Shown here: positions 11,640 through 23,189 of the stretch, piece by piece
Position numbering within the stretch: the stretch's first letter is position 1
How the letters are laid out: every line of letters begins with the position of its first letter
NCBI GenBank assembly: GCA_025266875.1
Contig: JALLLT010000031.1
Location: forward strand, 62,001-126,000
Origin: Fennellomyces sp. T-0311
Taxonomy: Eukaryota; Mucoromycota; Mucoromycetes; Mucorales; Lichtheimiaceae
Direction: 5' to 3'
DNA length: 64,000 bases
Made by a program: the position numbers and the translations under genes
Notes under the pieces: generated by a model
The model's input: the letters and a program-made list of their open reading frames with translations, nothing else
What the model was told of the DNA's origin: nothing
Database searches by the model: none

Positions 11640-11910
11640 ATATGATATATTTGGGTAACAAAGTACAGATCCTTTTAAACTAAATACTACCCAACATACA
11701 TCCGTAGGCTAGTATTATCTACTACGCAAGTACTTTCAATTTGTCCAACTCGCACTAAGGGCAGGCGGATACTACAGAACGAGATCCACCACCAGCAATT
11801 TCCGGAGCATCCAGCTTCTCTATGGACTCCGGTACAAAAAGCCACTATGGTTATCCGCAGATTCAGAAGAATAAATCAAGAATCCATAAAAACCAGGAAA
11901 GTACAGTAAA
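11640..11910 (+). repeat. Diverged direct repeat A, copy 1
   Basis: Shares a string of matched blocks in the same order with the segment at 13370-13660: AACTA-ATACTAC-CAA-ATA, CTACT-AGCAAGTA-type blocks, a GGGGCAG/GGGCAGG block, and an ACCAGGA-AGTA block near the end. By eye identity is roughly two thirds with small gaps. Both copies have the same orientation, about 1.75 kb apart. They could be remnants of terminal repeats of a decayed element. Confidence 0.5.
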
Positions 11911-13369
11911 CCCCCGGTTTATCCTGCCTCGTTTTTTCCTGGGCTTTGGCGTTCCATCCGCCGAAGAAAAAAAAAGGGGGGGGGCATCACTGTAATTGGG
12001 GGAGGGGAACGCATTGTTAAAAAACCTTGGATGAGGATAACTGTGATTGATTTCTAAACTAAGACGCAGCCCTTTTATATGTGGAAGTCTTCGGCTCCTA
12101 TAGGTCCAAATGGAACCGTGGCTAGCTGCCCTAGCCTTAAAGGAGAAACATCTTGCGCCACATGGTACTCGTTACCGAGTCGCCTCCTCACCTAACGGGC
12201 CCAAAATACCGCTCATTCTTTGTATGGTGCAACTTTCGTGGTACAAATTGGTACCTTTGTTACTATTGTTTAGGCTTAATATACTGAATATAATGCATTA
12301 AATATGGAGGGGCTTGTGCAATAGGAAGCTTGATACTACGGAGTCTGCGAGGTACTGACGGCGGGGAGCGCCAGGTGATCAAACCCTGATGATCTATGTA
12401 TAGCACAAAAGGTTTGTCATCTAATAGTCACGATTTTGAATTGCAACATTTCTCTATCTATTCATTTACATCCATATGGTAGCTTTATTTCACTTATTAC
12501 CATATGTTTATCGCTGATGTTGACGTTAAAGTACGTATGTGCTAATACCGCGTATGTAACTGTAGGAATAAATTCGTTATAACAACTCTCAAAGAAAAGA
12601 ACACTGTAAGTGTACTCTAATACTTCTAGAATGATTTTTAGCCTCTGGCGTTTAGTAGCCTCAAATAAGCTTTACAAACTATGTAAGCGATAATGTACAG
12701 GACTGAATACCCAACAACAGAGAACCACTAACAAACAGACAAGTCCTACCAACTAAATAAAAAAGGAGTTGTGTTACGAGTATGCTTCCTCACAGAAAAA
12801 ACTGGCATTTTCTTCTGCTTGTGAAGTGAGCGAGCTGCTGTATGCGCGGTATGCGCGCATTACAGAACAAAGCCTATGTGATCGTGATAAACTGGAATAT
12901 TAATATTGTAATAAAGTCAACAAGCATCACCACTGCCAATACGCTACAGATCGCTTGGAGTCCTCAGCTATGCGCAACTCCAGTATCTCTATATTTTACG
13001 CTAGACAATATGCAGCTCCTAGCTGTAAGTCAATGTAGAAGGAAACAGGAGTAGTAGGGTGCATCTTTAGAAACTTACGTTTAAGAGTATTCTGCAAGCA
13101 TATTAGGCGATCAGCCTGTGCCTAATCTGTTTGCCAGCGGTAATTGGGCTGATCAGCAAAGCACAGATATGTTGGCTGCGGCATCTTTTGCTCAGAATAA
13201 CGTTTATGTCGTTGGATGATGTTATTACTTAGTACGTAGGATCCTTTTTTAGAATGATCCTGCTCTTGTTATTTTTAATATACCGGTACGTACGTAAGCT
13301 TGTTCTTTATAGCAAAAAGCGACAATATCTCCATAATTTAGTTACAATATGTATCAGCGCCTTCCGAAG

Positions 13370-13660
13370 GTACAAGAGTAGTATTTTATACATGGATAGC
13401 AAAGTAAGGCTTTTTTTGAACTAGATACTACGCAATATATATCGTACATATGCCAATATATTCTACTAAGCAAGTATCAGATTCAGCTTTTTCAACGTGT
13501 TAGGGGCAGATATGTATCAAGCTAATAACGCCAGCAGATGTTCATGACACCCGCTATCGATTTTACTTTGGATACAATGGCCAACGTGTGCTTCAGGCGA
13601 AAAAGCGGAAGAAGCAGCATAAGACAAGAGAGCTATGGAAACCAGGAGAGTAATCGAGAA
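13370..13660 (+). repeat. Diverged direct repeat A, copy 2
   Basis: Partner of the segment at 11640-11910. The clearest part is 13400-13460, where TAGCAAAGTA, GAACTAGATACTACGCAA and a following AT-rich block match TAACAAAGTA, AAACTAAATACTACCCAA in copy 1. The end near 13640 (AAACCAGGAGAGTA) matches AAACCAGGAAAGTA at about 11894. Confidence 0.5.
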
Positions 13661-14574
13661 ACACAAATTTAATTAAGGATGGATCTGAGAGGATATGTTT
13701 TACTGCAGTTCACTTACAAACTACCGTTTTGCGTCATTTTGATTAATAAAGTGATGCAATCTATAGTAACTACAGTTGAATCCATAGCGGAATTTCGTTC
13801 AAATAAAGAAAACTTCTGAGATAAGGGAACGATCAGCAGCAGGTGAGAAATGCTTTGCAGTACAGTTGATTTTAATGTCTTTAGAAATAAAACAGACCTG
13901 ACTATTTATCCTCATACCACGCGCTTTAAGAGCATCCTTCCTGCCACAAGTTATCGCCAAGAAGCATTCACTACGTGGATTTTTTCGCTTCATTCGAGCT
14001 GACTGAAAATTAAGCAGTAGTACACAGTAACGTAATGTAGTGGAGAATGTTGGCTTCGCATTATGTGATGTCGTACACATTACTGCTTTAAGAATATAAA
14101 AATGTGGTAACTCTTGTGATATAGGGTTATAGCTACTTACAGCTCTAATTATGGCCTATAATGTTATTAAATCATCACACTATGATTCATAGTCCACGTC
14201 CATAAGCCGGTTCAATTCTAAAGTTGCATCCGTCAAAGTAAAGGACAATAAAATTACTTTCATCAATGCTAGATATGTTTGGACATCCATGTCACGCTGC
14301 TTGTCAAAGCTTATATTATAGTTTAAGGAGAACACATCATGAGAAATCAGTAAATATACAAGCTAATACAAGAGAATTAGTGTCCGAGAGCATCATAGAC
14401 ACTATATATAGAATACCTTTCCGGTGAACTTTGCTAAGTAATACTGCGATAGTCTAAACGCACGACACATGCATTACGGTGTTTTTCAAATGCATAGATA
14501 TAAAAGTACACTTTTTATACACTTATCTAACATTGTATATCAACGCCTTTATTGCTTCTAAATACTCACAGCAA

Positions 14575-14840
14575 ATGATGAGGTTTATTTCTCTTGTTGC
14601 CCTGGCTATATCCTGTGCTGCTTTTGTTTTAGCAGCTCCAGCGGATCAATCGTTCGAGCAGGTTAGAAGATGACACAAAATTTGACAAATTAACAAATGT
14701 TACTGAGCATCAGTATGTTGTTACTCTTTTTTTAGAGAAGTAGCGATTCGAAAATCAAGATTTCTGTTCCAGTCGATAGACTAAGCTGCTACTTTGACGA
14801 GTATCATGATTTACGTTGCTCATCTGAAGATGGAAAATAA
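14575..14840 (+). CDS. Small secreted peptide precursor (61 aa)
   Basis: Exon 1 (14575-14661) encodes a textbook signal peptide: MMRF, a hydrophobic core (ISLVALAISCAAFVLA) and an AAPA cleavage region. A GT-AG intron at 14662-14735 joins it in frame to exon 2 (14736-14837), which ends SCYFDEYHDLRCSSEDGK before TAA at 14838. The mature part, about 38 residues, has exactly two cysteines, enough for one disulfide, and charged flanks. No family is recognised. It sits alone in a gene-poor island, a common setting for lineage-specific secreted peptides. The coincidence of signal peptide, intron and in-frame stop makes it likely real; function is unknown. Confidence 0.6.
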
Positions 14841-15424
14841 ATAGTGTCAGCCACAGGCTTTCTTGTACGTAAATTATCCTCTCGCTTGCCTGCTATAAAG
14901 AATACGCTGAAGGAATACGCTGATACCTACTTTTAAAATTACCGTAATTACGGTAGCTTTATATGAATCTTCACGCTGCTACCTTTAGCGTACATAATGG
15001 CAGGGAGCGGAAGCTCATCATACAGTTTTTTCGACATACGTAGATCACCCATCCGTATGTGTGATACTCAGTTGTTAATGTAGACCAGCATATGTACGAC
15101 TATACCATCTATTAAAAGCTGGTTAGAGATGCAGGCTACAGTCCTGTTTTACCCTTCATTCAACAGCCATGCAGCGACGGATCATTATGGCGTTCTGTGT
15201 CGTGCTTTTATGTAACGCTAATGCCAGTTGTATGAGTGCGTAGCCGCCTCAAGGCATCGAGCTTTAGTAGCACGAAGGGATGCGGATTACTACCTGACAA
15301 ACTTTGGCACCTTCGCCGGACCAAGAGCGCTGATGAAATTCCCAATCCGGTCTTAAACTCAGCATGTCCTGCAAGGCGAGCAGTCGGTTACGTGTTTCGT
15401 TTCTTTTGCCTGGTTATCCTCAAA
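14841..15424. other. Intergenic spacer and p47 promoter
   Basis: No gene seen. Contains a perfect 16-base palindrome at 14940-14955 (TACCGTAATTACGGTA) and, just before it, an 11-base direct repeat (GAATACGCTGA twice near 14901-14925). The last 250 bases are presumably the upstream region of the p47 gene. Confidence 0.45.
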
Positions 15425-17084
15425 ATGGCAGATCGCGACGAGCTCATCCAACAATTTGTCGGCATGACCGGCACGACGACAGAACAAGCTCAATTCTTTC
15501 TAGAAATTGGGAACTGGGATCTAAAGGTATTGTGAACAGGAATACAAGAGCGACGAGGTATCTTATACCTTGTTCACAGGTTGCCGTCAATAAGTACTAT
15601 GAATTTGGTGAGGGTATTGGAAGTAGCCAGTCGTCGAGCAACACTGGTGGCGAACAAACCCTGGGCGGATCGTCGGCCGCGGCAGCAAGCTCATCGTCAT
15701 CGGCTACCCCTCCCGCATCGTCTTCAGGAAGAGCCCAATCGTCGGCACGTAAACCTACGTAAGAAAAACTGCAACTCGTTAGTTGTCGATCAGTCATGCG
15801 CTCACATGCACACACTCTCTGTAATTTCATTTTAGCTCCAAGGTTCGTACGTTGAGTGATTTAGGAAGCGGTGATCAAGATGACGATTCGGACGATGATC
15901 AGCATCAAAACTTTTTCGCCGGTGGTGAAAAATCGTAAGTGAGGTCTCTTTGCAGAATAAGGGAGCTTTAGTAACAGAGTGCAGTGGTATGGTTGTCCAG
16001 GGCCCAAACAAGCACAACGATCTTGTCAACCAAATCTTAAAGAAGGCTGCAGAGTGAGTTCTGCATTGCAGTGGAAACGCGTGGCATTTGAATTGACAAA
16101 ACTGTAGGGGAGGACCCGCGCCCGAGGAGGACGCCAGCAGCAGTGCGCCTGCACCTTCTTACTTCAAAGGTTCTGGATACAAATTGGGAAGCGAAGAGGA
16201 GCCATCCAGTGTGATCAACCCTGCGGTCCCTGACGATGACAACGAGGAAGCCCTTGAACCGGTAAGGGAAGGGTCGGCTGTGTAAAAGAGACTTGCGTTG
16301 ACAGTATATTTTTAAAGGTTACGCGATACTTGACATTCTGGCGTGATGGATTCAGTGTGGATGATGGACCGTTATACCGCTACGATGATCCTGCCAACCA
16401 GACCATGCTTACAGCTATCAACAGCGGGTAGGTGGCGGATGCTGCCAGCAAGCGGAGAAGTGGCTAACACATTTCTTAAAACAGACGTGCGCCGCTTTCG
16501 CTGTTGAATGTTCGACACGGTCAGCCAGTAGATGTACGAGTATCTCGTCGTCAGGATGAAGATTACGTGCCTCCTCCCAAGGCGCCACCAAAACCATTCG
16601 AAGGCGCCGGCCATCGACTGGGCAGCCCAGTAGTTTCGGGAAGCACTTCAGAGCGGTCGACACCTGGCGCTTTCCCATCCTCATCCTCACCCACAGCACC
16701 TTCCGATGCGCCAGTCATTGTGGATGATTCTCAACCAACTACATCTTTGCAAATTCGTCTCGGGGATGGCTCCCGGTAGGAGTGATTTGTGTTAACCGAA
16801 AAATGAACAAAAGTATTAAATATTCTCGGAAAGATTGGTGGCGAAGTTCAATCACACACATACGGTTGGAGATATTCGACGATACATTGATGCGTAAGTT
16901 AGCTTCTGTAAACCTACTCTTTTGAATAATTCATTAATGGCTCCAAATTTTATATAGTAACCATCCAGCTGGGCGAGCATATCTGCTGCAAACCACATTC
17001 CCTCCGAAGGAACTGGCGGATATGGACAAAACATTAAAGGAATCCGGTCTATTGAACTCTGTCGTTGTTCAGCGCTATCAATAA
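15425..17084 (+). CDS. SHP1: p47/Shp1-type UBX cofactor of Cdc48
   Basis: The domain order is complete. A UBA-like N-terminus ([20 protein letters not shown], then NWDLK) leads to a Ser/Ala-rich linker with an acidic patch, an SEP domain ([20 protein letters not shown] to VRVSRR), and a C-terminal UBX domain ([40 protein letters not shown]). Such proteins link Cdc48/p97 ATPase to ubiquitylated or membrane substrates in Golgi and nuclear membrane fusion and proteasome delivery. At least seven short introns interrupt it; every junction agrees with the family alignment. The ATG at 15425 is the natural start for the UBA helix. Confidence 0.92.
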
Positions 17085-17601
17085 GATGCACGATTTGAAA
17101 ACGCCAGGGGTAGCAAATATTTAGAGTTATATGGGTCATAACTAGCACAGTAAATTTGTTCAAAATCCAACAGTATGATTACTGTAACATGTTATATTAT
17201 CCGCGATACCCATTCTGTATCGTTCTTGCATAATATATTGTTGTTGATCGATGTTGAGTAGTTCTTTACGTTGGATATTTTCAACAATTCAGTTTGCTTG
17301 AAGGCTTCAACAAAGCCTTACCCCTTCATCACTTATACGTAGCAACGCATTTCTTTTCTTTGGCGGCAATTTTACCAACGCGGTGGAGTTGACATAATAA
17401 CTTACTCTGGTCCAAAAATCGTAGAATCTCGGTATATTCGCTCATCACCGTCGCCGGTAAGGACAGTAATGAAAAAGAGTAACATATCATGATGCAGAAT
17501 GCAAATTGTTTATACCTAAAGTGCTGTACGTTGCCTTTAGTCACTTCTTGTCACAGAGCACATTATTTTATCTACCTTTCTCGAGATACGTAACCGTTCC
17601 T
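17085..17601. other. Intergenic spacer between convergent genes
   Basis: Lies between the 3' end of the p47 gene (plus) and the 3' end of the HET gene (minus). No coding signal seen; AT-rich, presumably the two 3' untranslated regions. Confidence 0.5.
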
Positions 17602-19251
17602 TTATTTAATACAAAAATCTTGATACTCGCAGGAGAGCTGACTAAACATATTGTTCAAGAACTTCTCAGGGCTGATCATGCTGTGAAACTCGTCGAACTG
17701 GAAGTGTTTCAGAAGAATTGCACCAATAACTTTGAATGTTGCATCTGGTAGTTTTTTGACGATCGGTAATAAGTACTCGCTATCGTGGCCGATAAAAGTG
17801 CAGCCGATAGCTCTTTCTATCTTGCTGTTGAATACGACACCTAATATTGTACACTCCTCGCTTTCTTCGGTCAATGAAAGCGGTAAAACTGGAGAGCAGA
17901 ATGCTGTGTGATCGCTACTGGGTTTCCAATAGTGGGTTGCGTAGCAGTCGGTCGCCCGTGCCATACAGTATTGGCTCCAGTCTAGTGCTGCTTCTTCGTC
18001 GCCACCAAAATCATCCATAGAAGTAATTACTTTACTGTAATTGGAATTTGCTGCCTGTGCTCGTTGGCTATTGTAGGTGTCGAAGAATATATCGTGATTA
18101 TCGTATTTTCTGGGTTGAATGGTATAACTTCTGCATGTTATACGTAAGTTCATATTGCTATCAATGATATAGTTATTGTTTTGGTCTGTTACAGTATCGG
18201 AAACTGGAGTAAGTGAGTGTATTCCGGCGACACCTGTCCATGAAGGAAGATTGTAGGAGGCCATAGTAGTCGCATATAGAGGCTGGCCATCTGGGTACGA
18301 GTTTGATCCGAAGCACATGACAGACAAATCACGTTCTGCTAATTGTCGATAAACCTTGCGAACAACAGCCAATATGTCGCTGCTGTAATCAATGTCGATA
18401 GATACCATGCCGTGGAAAATGTTTGCCAATGCAAATATCCTGTCGTGTTCCTTTGAGCTTGTACGGGAATGTGCACGCGTAAGAACCTGGTTTACGCTTT
18501 TAAGTTCCTTGTTTTTGAAGCCAAGGACATGCCTTGCTAGAATATCGTTCTCCTTGCGGGTTTTGCCTTGCGCTATGGTAGCAAGCGACCAAAAATGGGT
18601 GTTTCGTCCGACAATCAAAACCCGCGTAGACATCATTAATTCTTCAAGTGTCCAGCTACGTTTCCACCACAGAGACTTTAGCATCATAGCGACTGCCGTT
18701 GCCTTAGCTTTGGAATATCCCAGGTGAACGTTCATGGATTCAAATTCTTTAGGGTCGTTGATGGTGATTTCAGGAACTACGGCGAGTGTGTAACATGCAT
18801 TGCTGTAGATAAGATGCATTTGCTTGATCTCGCGATACTTTTCTTCCTTGTTCGTTTGATCAATACAGATCTTGTCGTACCATAGATAGTCAATGTGATG
18901 GTCGTTACATATTTGCTGAAGCAAATCATCATATGACACTTGTAATGAATTGGTCCTCCAACGATACCGCGTGGACCGTCTAGTTTTGCGTCTCTCGAGA
19001 ACCTTGGTTACAATTCGATGATGTTTTTGGTCGATTAGACCGTATTCTCCATCTTCCTTCAGAAACATCTCGCCTGATTGCTCCCAGCAGTACGATAATG
19101 CGTGATAGCCTTTGGTAGCTTCATGACCGGTAACTTTTTGCCAGTCGCAAGTGCGGATGAGCCATGTGGGTCTATATTGTCCTCCATTTGATACGAACTC
19201 GGTAATGTTTGGGTCTGCCACTCGCTGAGGAGTGATATACTCGATATACAT
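17602..19251 (-). CDS. HET-domain protein
   Basis: Single exon, 549 residues. The N-terminal half carries the HET (PF06985) signature: GYHALSYCWEQSGE, a central block around IDYLWYDKICIDQ followed by EKYREIKQMHLIYSNACYTL, and a later WKRSWTLEELMMS plus ARTHS-like/DRIFALANIF region. In ascomycetes HET domains trigger heterokaryon incompatibility cell death. In Mucoromycota they are expanded but largely uncharacterised. The C-terminal 250 residues have no motif I recognise, and no NACHT, WD40 or amyloid motif is evident. The ATG at 19251 directly precedes the domain and no intron is needed. Role in allorecognition is inferred from the family only. Confidence 0.85.
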   Translation of the reverse strand: MYIEYITPQRVADPNITEFVSNGGQYRPTWLIRTCDWQKVTGHEATKGYHALSYCWEQSGEMFLKEDGEYGLIDQKHHRIVTKVLERRKTRRSTRYRWRTNSLQVSYDDLLQQICNDHHIDYLWYDKICIDQTNKEEKYREIKQMHLIYSNACYTLAVVPEITINDPKEFESMNVHLGYSKAKATAVAMMLKSLWWKRSWTLEELMMSTRVLIVGRNTHFWSLATIAQGKTRKENDILARHVLGFKNKELKSVNQVLTRAHSRTSSKEHDRIFALANIFHGMVSIDIDYSSDILAVVRKVYRQLAERDLSVMCFGSNSYPDGQPLYATTMASYNLPSWTGVAGIHSLTPVSDTVTDQNNNYIIDSNMNLRITCRSYTIQPRKYDNHDIFFDTYNSQRAQAANSNYSKVITSMDDFGGDEEAALDWSQYCMARATDCYATHYWKPSSDHTAFCSPVLPLSLTEESEECTILGVVFNSKIERAIGCTFIGHDSEYLLPIVKKLPDATFKVIGAILLKHFQFDEFHSMISPEKFLNNMFSQLSCEYQDFCIK

Positions 19252-20170
19252 TTTGGGTGAACAACGCGTTCACGGGCACTTAAGTCAAGGGCACGACTAC
19301 TTTATACAAGTCCTCAGCACTTTTGTCATTTTTTATGACTCGCTTACAGACTGAGGCATTTTATCTTACCTAAGAAGTGTACCCTTTTCAGTAGAATAAA
19401 TACGTCCGTGGTATACTATAAAGAAGAACATGGAAACGAAAATAGAAATCCTAGAGTTCATGTACCTACTGCGCCCTGTGCAACATTCCCAAGCCGTACC
19501 TGAAACTTTAAATGTTCTGAGACCACGCGATCCATCTTTAATTATGCATAAGGTACTGCCTACAGCTACATACATAGGCAAAGTCAATCGATTGGGCGAT
19601 CGATACAGCACAGACAGGAGTCAAATGATCGATTACTTTTGACAAACGATGGTTCCTGCCTTGGCAATTGAAGCTAAGATACCACATTGTATGCCACTCA
19701 CTAAATTCAGGCTTACTCTTGTTCAAGTGTAGTTACATATATGAAATGCTCCATCTTACTTGTCATAAATTGAAGCTATTCGGTCATTTTTGTCCCCACA
19801 TTGAATTATCCATCGCTATACTCCACTGCATGTTCGTTATGAAGTGTGGTCTCATCGTAAAATGTATACAATACCGTTTGTTCAAGCAACTGTGGTCCAG
19901 AAATCATCACTGCTACCCACTGTTCCTATAGAGAAGATTACCAAAGCAACAATATAGGTTTGGAGTGGAGTCACTGCGGTACAAGCTGTCTAGCAAACCT
20001 GTTCATCTAATACATCCGTCGCAGGTAAAAATGGAAGCACCAAATCATATCATGTCCAAACAACCATATACAACATTCTATGACAACCGTTGGATATCCC
20101 AAAGCCATTTGTATTAATTGAATGATTGCTTTTCTTCATGCATGATATATGTTGACCCGAAATAGAAGCC
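19252..20170. other. Spacer between HET gene and NMT gene
   Basis: Contains the promoter of the HET gene, the candidate small ORF at 19430-19642, and otherwise AT-rich sequence with only short frames. The last part is the 3' flank of the N-myristoyltransferase gene. Confidence 0.45.
19430..19642 (+). CDS. Candidate 70-aa hypothetical protein divergent from the HET gene
   Basis: An ATG in good context (AAC before it, G after it) opens a 70-codon frame starting METKIEILEFMYLLRP and ending STDRSQMIDYF. It starts 178 bases from the HET gene start on the opposite strand, so both could share a promoter. No domain, signal peptide or membrane segment is visible and I do not recognise it. A chance ORF is quite possible at this length. 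Confidence 0.3.
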   Translation: METKIEILEFMYLLRPVQHSQAVPETLNVLRPRDPSLIMHKVLPTATYIGKVNRLGDRYSTDRSQMIDYF

Positions 20171-21958
20171 CTACAGCATGACCAAACCAACTTTGTTTCG
20201 AGCGACATCGGGGCACCTCCAGTTGTAAACGTAGTAGTTAAGATGACCATCGCCAGGACCAAACTTGAGATCATCCACAATCAACGCATTGTCCATTAAA
20301 TCAAGTCCGTTCAAAACATCGAATTTGTCCTGCATGTATCAGTTAGTAAAAGGAACATATCATTCCAGTTCAACCACAATTACCTTCTTGGCTATCACCA
20401 AAGCATCCTTCACGAGGTCACCCAATTGCTTCTTCAAAAACTTGGCTTCCTGCTGATAGTTTCCTTTGATTTCCTCTGGTATTTCCACGGCGTAATAGAA
20501 GAGATAGGCAGCATTGAGGGTAGAATGCTTGGGATTACCAATGACGGAGCTAGGCAGCGAATAGAACGAGAACATGGCTGTGATCTTCTTGGTTTCGGGG
20601 TTCTACCAAGCACCATTGAATAACACGCGCCCCACATTCATTCTAAATACGATTTACCTCTGCAACGTAACTCCAAACAACCTCTTCATGTGGCAAGATC
20701 CAATGCTTGACATCATCATCGGTCTCAAACACGGGAGCAAAGTCAAACCGCTTTAAATAGGAGTTCAAAAGCTCTCGAACCTGAGGGACATCCTCTTCGC
20801 GCATCTCACGAAGACCGGGCGTAGAAGTTTGCTCAGGTACCTTGTAGTGCTTGATCATTCGAGAAAGAGTCCACTTTTGAGGAATACGCGAAAAGTTACA
20901 CTCGACAAGCTTCTTTGGATTTAATGACCGATGATAGTATCTAATGAGGCAGAATGTCAGCCCATGTTTCACATATTTCTCTTTCTTACTACGCACCTGC
21001 AGGTCGACACGGGTTTTGGCAAAACTGAACCCGCGGTATATACAGCTTGGAAAATGCCTTCCAAATGACTGCGACGAGTGACTTCTCGAATGAGAACAGG
21101 TGCCAATCGCTTGGATCGCAGCTTCTTGTGAACGCAAAGGAAGTTGATTTCGGTCAATGGCTGGACGCTATAAATCAACCTGTCAGTCTTTTCATGTCAT
21201 CCCAATTCACACAAAACCTACACATCATATGTCCGCATATCGGCAGGAATACCACTGATGAAAGCAACCAACTTCTTGTTGGATGCAACACGAACACCCA
21301 CGTGCCACGACTTCTTCCATTTTGGAGGTTGCAATGCCCTATCCACTGTTCAATATCCCTCTCTTTTCCTTCAATATATCCTCTCTTTACCATTTCAAGA
21401 ACTTTGCTGAGTAATCGAAACGGAACTGCGCATCGTCGTCCTCGACATAATTGTTGGTCAATAATTGATACAGTTCCTTAACTTGTGCTTCGTCCGTCAT
21501 GTCAACTTCACACCATTCAAACTCCTTTGGCAAAGGAGGTGCATCCTTGCTGACCTGGTCAACGGGAACAGAAGGTTCAATGGGACCAATCTCAGTAACT
21601 TGCTCATCTGTGTATGTAACGAACTGAGTCGACATTCGTCGTGCCTATGTTTCGAATCGTTTTTTTTAAGAAAAATACCATATTGAGGAACAGGCTGCGT
21701 GTTCCAGAAACGATGATCGCTCATTGTTTTCTGAGAATTATCATTTTCCATCAAGGCGAGACTCTTCATCATGTTTTGAAGCTGTTCGCGAAGTTTGGCC
21801 TGTTTTTCGACGTCGGACGCGCTTGACGACGACGATGCCTTGCCGCTGATCTGGTCTTCGAGCTGCTTTCTCTGGGCCTTAGTTGCTACCTTGTCCAACT
21901 TGTTGACAAGCTTGTCGATTTTTTCGCTTTTGTCGTCGTCCTTTTTGTCTTTTGACAT
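20171..21958 (-). CDS. NMT1: Glycylpeptide N-tetradecanoyltransferase (N-myristoyltransferase)
   Basis: Transfers myristate from myristoyl-CoA to N-terminal glycines of target proteins in the cytosol. A lysine-rich N-terminus ([17 protein letters not shown]) leads to the catalytic core: [67 protein letters not shown] and [11 protein letters not shown]. The C-terminus GLVML supplies the terminal carboxylate region conserved in NMT. Seven or so short introns split it; joins are at about 21640-21700, 21390, 21175, 20995, 20655, 20600 and 20385. It is divergent from the HIG1 gene with a 482-bp shared promoter region. Identification is firm. Confidence 0.93.
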
Positions 21959-22440
21959 TGTTCAAGTTGATTAACGTGGAACAATCGAAAGGGCAAGACA
22001 CGGGTACTCGGGATAAATGTTGAACGTCCGCATCGGAAGGCGGTCCTGTAGTGATTTTGCCTCTTATTCAACACCGCATGCAAATATCACAACTACAAAC
22101 TACATGTTACCATAGAAACCATTGTTATCTGCAGTTATGAACAACGGATGAATAAAAAAAAGTTATTCGGCGTACATCAAGGAAGATATATTATGCGAGA
22201 TCTCGGATTAGTTCTGAATTAGGATTCATAGAAACAGGACAAAATCTGGCCATTGTACGTTTTCAAGAGGTGTTCCGTAGGCACGGACCAGTTACAGAAA
22301 GTGGAGACGTAAGCATGACGCATCAATACATTGGTTTTTGAAAACTGTGTACCGGGATGCTCCGAATCAAAAGAATATAAAAAATCAGGCAATTTTGAAC
22401 CGTCGCTTCTCGAATAAGAACAAAAACAAAAAGTAACACA
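21959..22440. promoter_or_regulatory. Divergent promoter region NMT / HIG1
   Basis: 482 bases between two start codons pointing away from each other. AT-rich with no coding frame of note, so it most likely carries both promoters. No specific factor site is claimed. Confidence 0.5.
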
Positions 22441-23189
22441 ATGCCAGGCGTACATTTGACACAGGCTCAGGAACAAAAGCGAGACGATCTCGGATTCGCA
22501 GCAGGTCTTCAGGGTGCTGCCATTGGTTTGGGTTTGGGTGTCGTGGCCACCATGGTCACATTCAAGAGATCACCTGATTTCAGAGCTCTGAGTCGTCCCA
22601 TTCAGACCATCCTTCCTACATCAGGTACATAGGGTGTACACAAAGCAGAAAAAAATAATTACTAATAAAATCACCTCATATTAGCGACCTTGGCGGGCTA
22701 TCTATTCGCATCGGATCGGGCTACTAGTCAGTACGAAAACGAAACCCTCGGATACATGGATGAGGAAATGTACATTCAATTACAAAAGGGCGAGGAGCCT
22801 GTGCCACGCGGCTTTGCTGATAAGTCACTGAAATATTTGAATGACAACCGGTGGACGGTCATTGGTAAGTTTTGGGGGAGACGAGGAGAAGCATAAATAG
22901 GAGAAACCATGGCTAAACTTAGTGTGTAGGACTTTCATGGGCGGTGTCGATGGCCGGTGCACTGGGGTATAGTTTTTCCAACCGATACTTGACCACACAA
23001 CAGAAGGTGGTGCAGGCGCGTATGTATGCACAGGCAGTGACACTGGCTGTATTGATGGCGTCCGCGGGCTTGTCGATCTATATGGGAGACGATAAAAAGA
23101 ATCTTAAAGATCTACCAGATGCACAGCTGCGAGCAGTGCTAGAGTTGCCCGCTGAGCAGGACAAGGTGGTCCGCCAACATTTAAAATAA
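22441..23189 (+). CDS. HIG1-domain respiratory supercomplex factor (Rcf2-like)
   Basis: Three exons: 22441-22624, about 22685-22864 and about 22930-23189, with joins PTSG/ATLAGYLF and WTVIG/LSWAVSMAG in frame. The N-terminal part has a small-residue-rich hydrophobic helix (LGFAAGLQGAAIGLGLGVVA). The C-terminal part is a HIG1-like pair of helices (LSWAVSMAGALGYSF, then ARMYAQAVTLAVLMASAG). This layout matches yeast Rcf2, an inner mitochondrial membrane protein that associates with cytochrome c oxidase in III-IV supercomplexes. Length of about 205 residues fits. A more general hypoxia-induced family name is the fallback. Confidence 0.8.

Larger units (their letters stand above)
11072..14574. 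other. Gene-poor AT-rich island
   Basis: No supportable gene in 3.5 kb. Short frames exist (for example 13799-14080 minus and 12842-13054 plus), but they lack domains, introns or a plausible start. The region holds the two copies of a diverged direct repeat (about 11640-11910 and 13370-13660), a G-run with A-tract near 11970-12000, and a short inverted repeat at 12474-12507 (CATATGGTA ... TACCATATG). Confidence 0.5.

Noticed and set aside
13799..14080. 93-codon minus frame in island 1
   Set aside because: Starts without ATG, no recognisable motif; probably chance or old debris.
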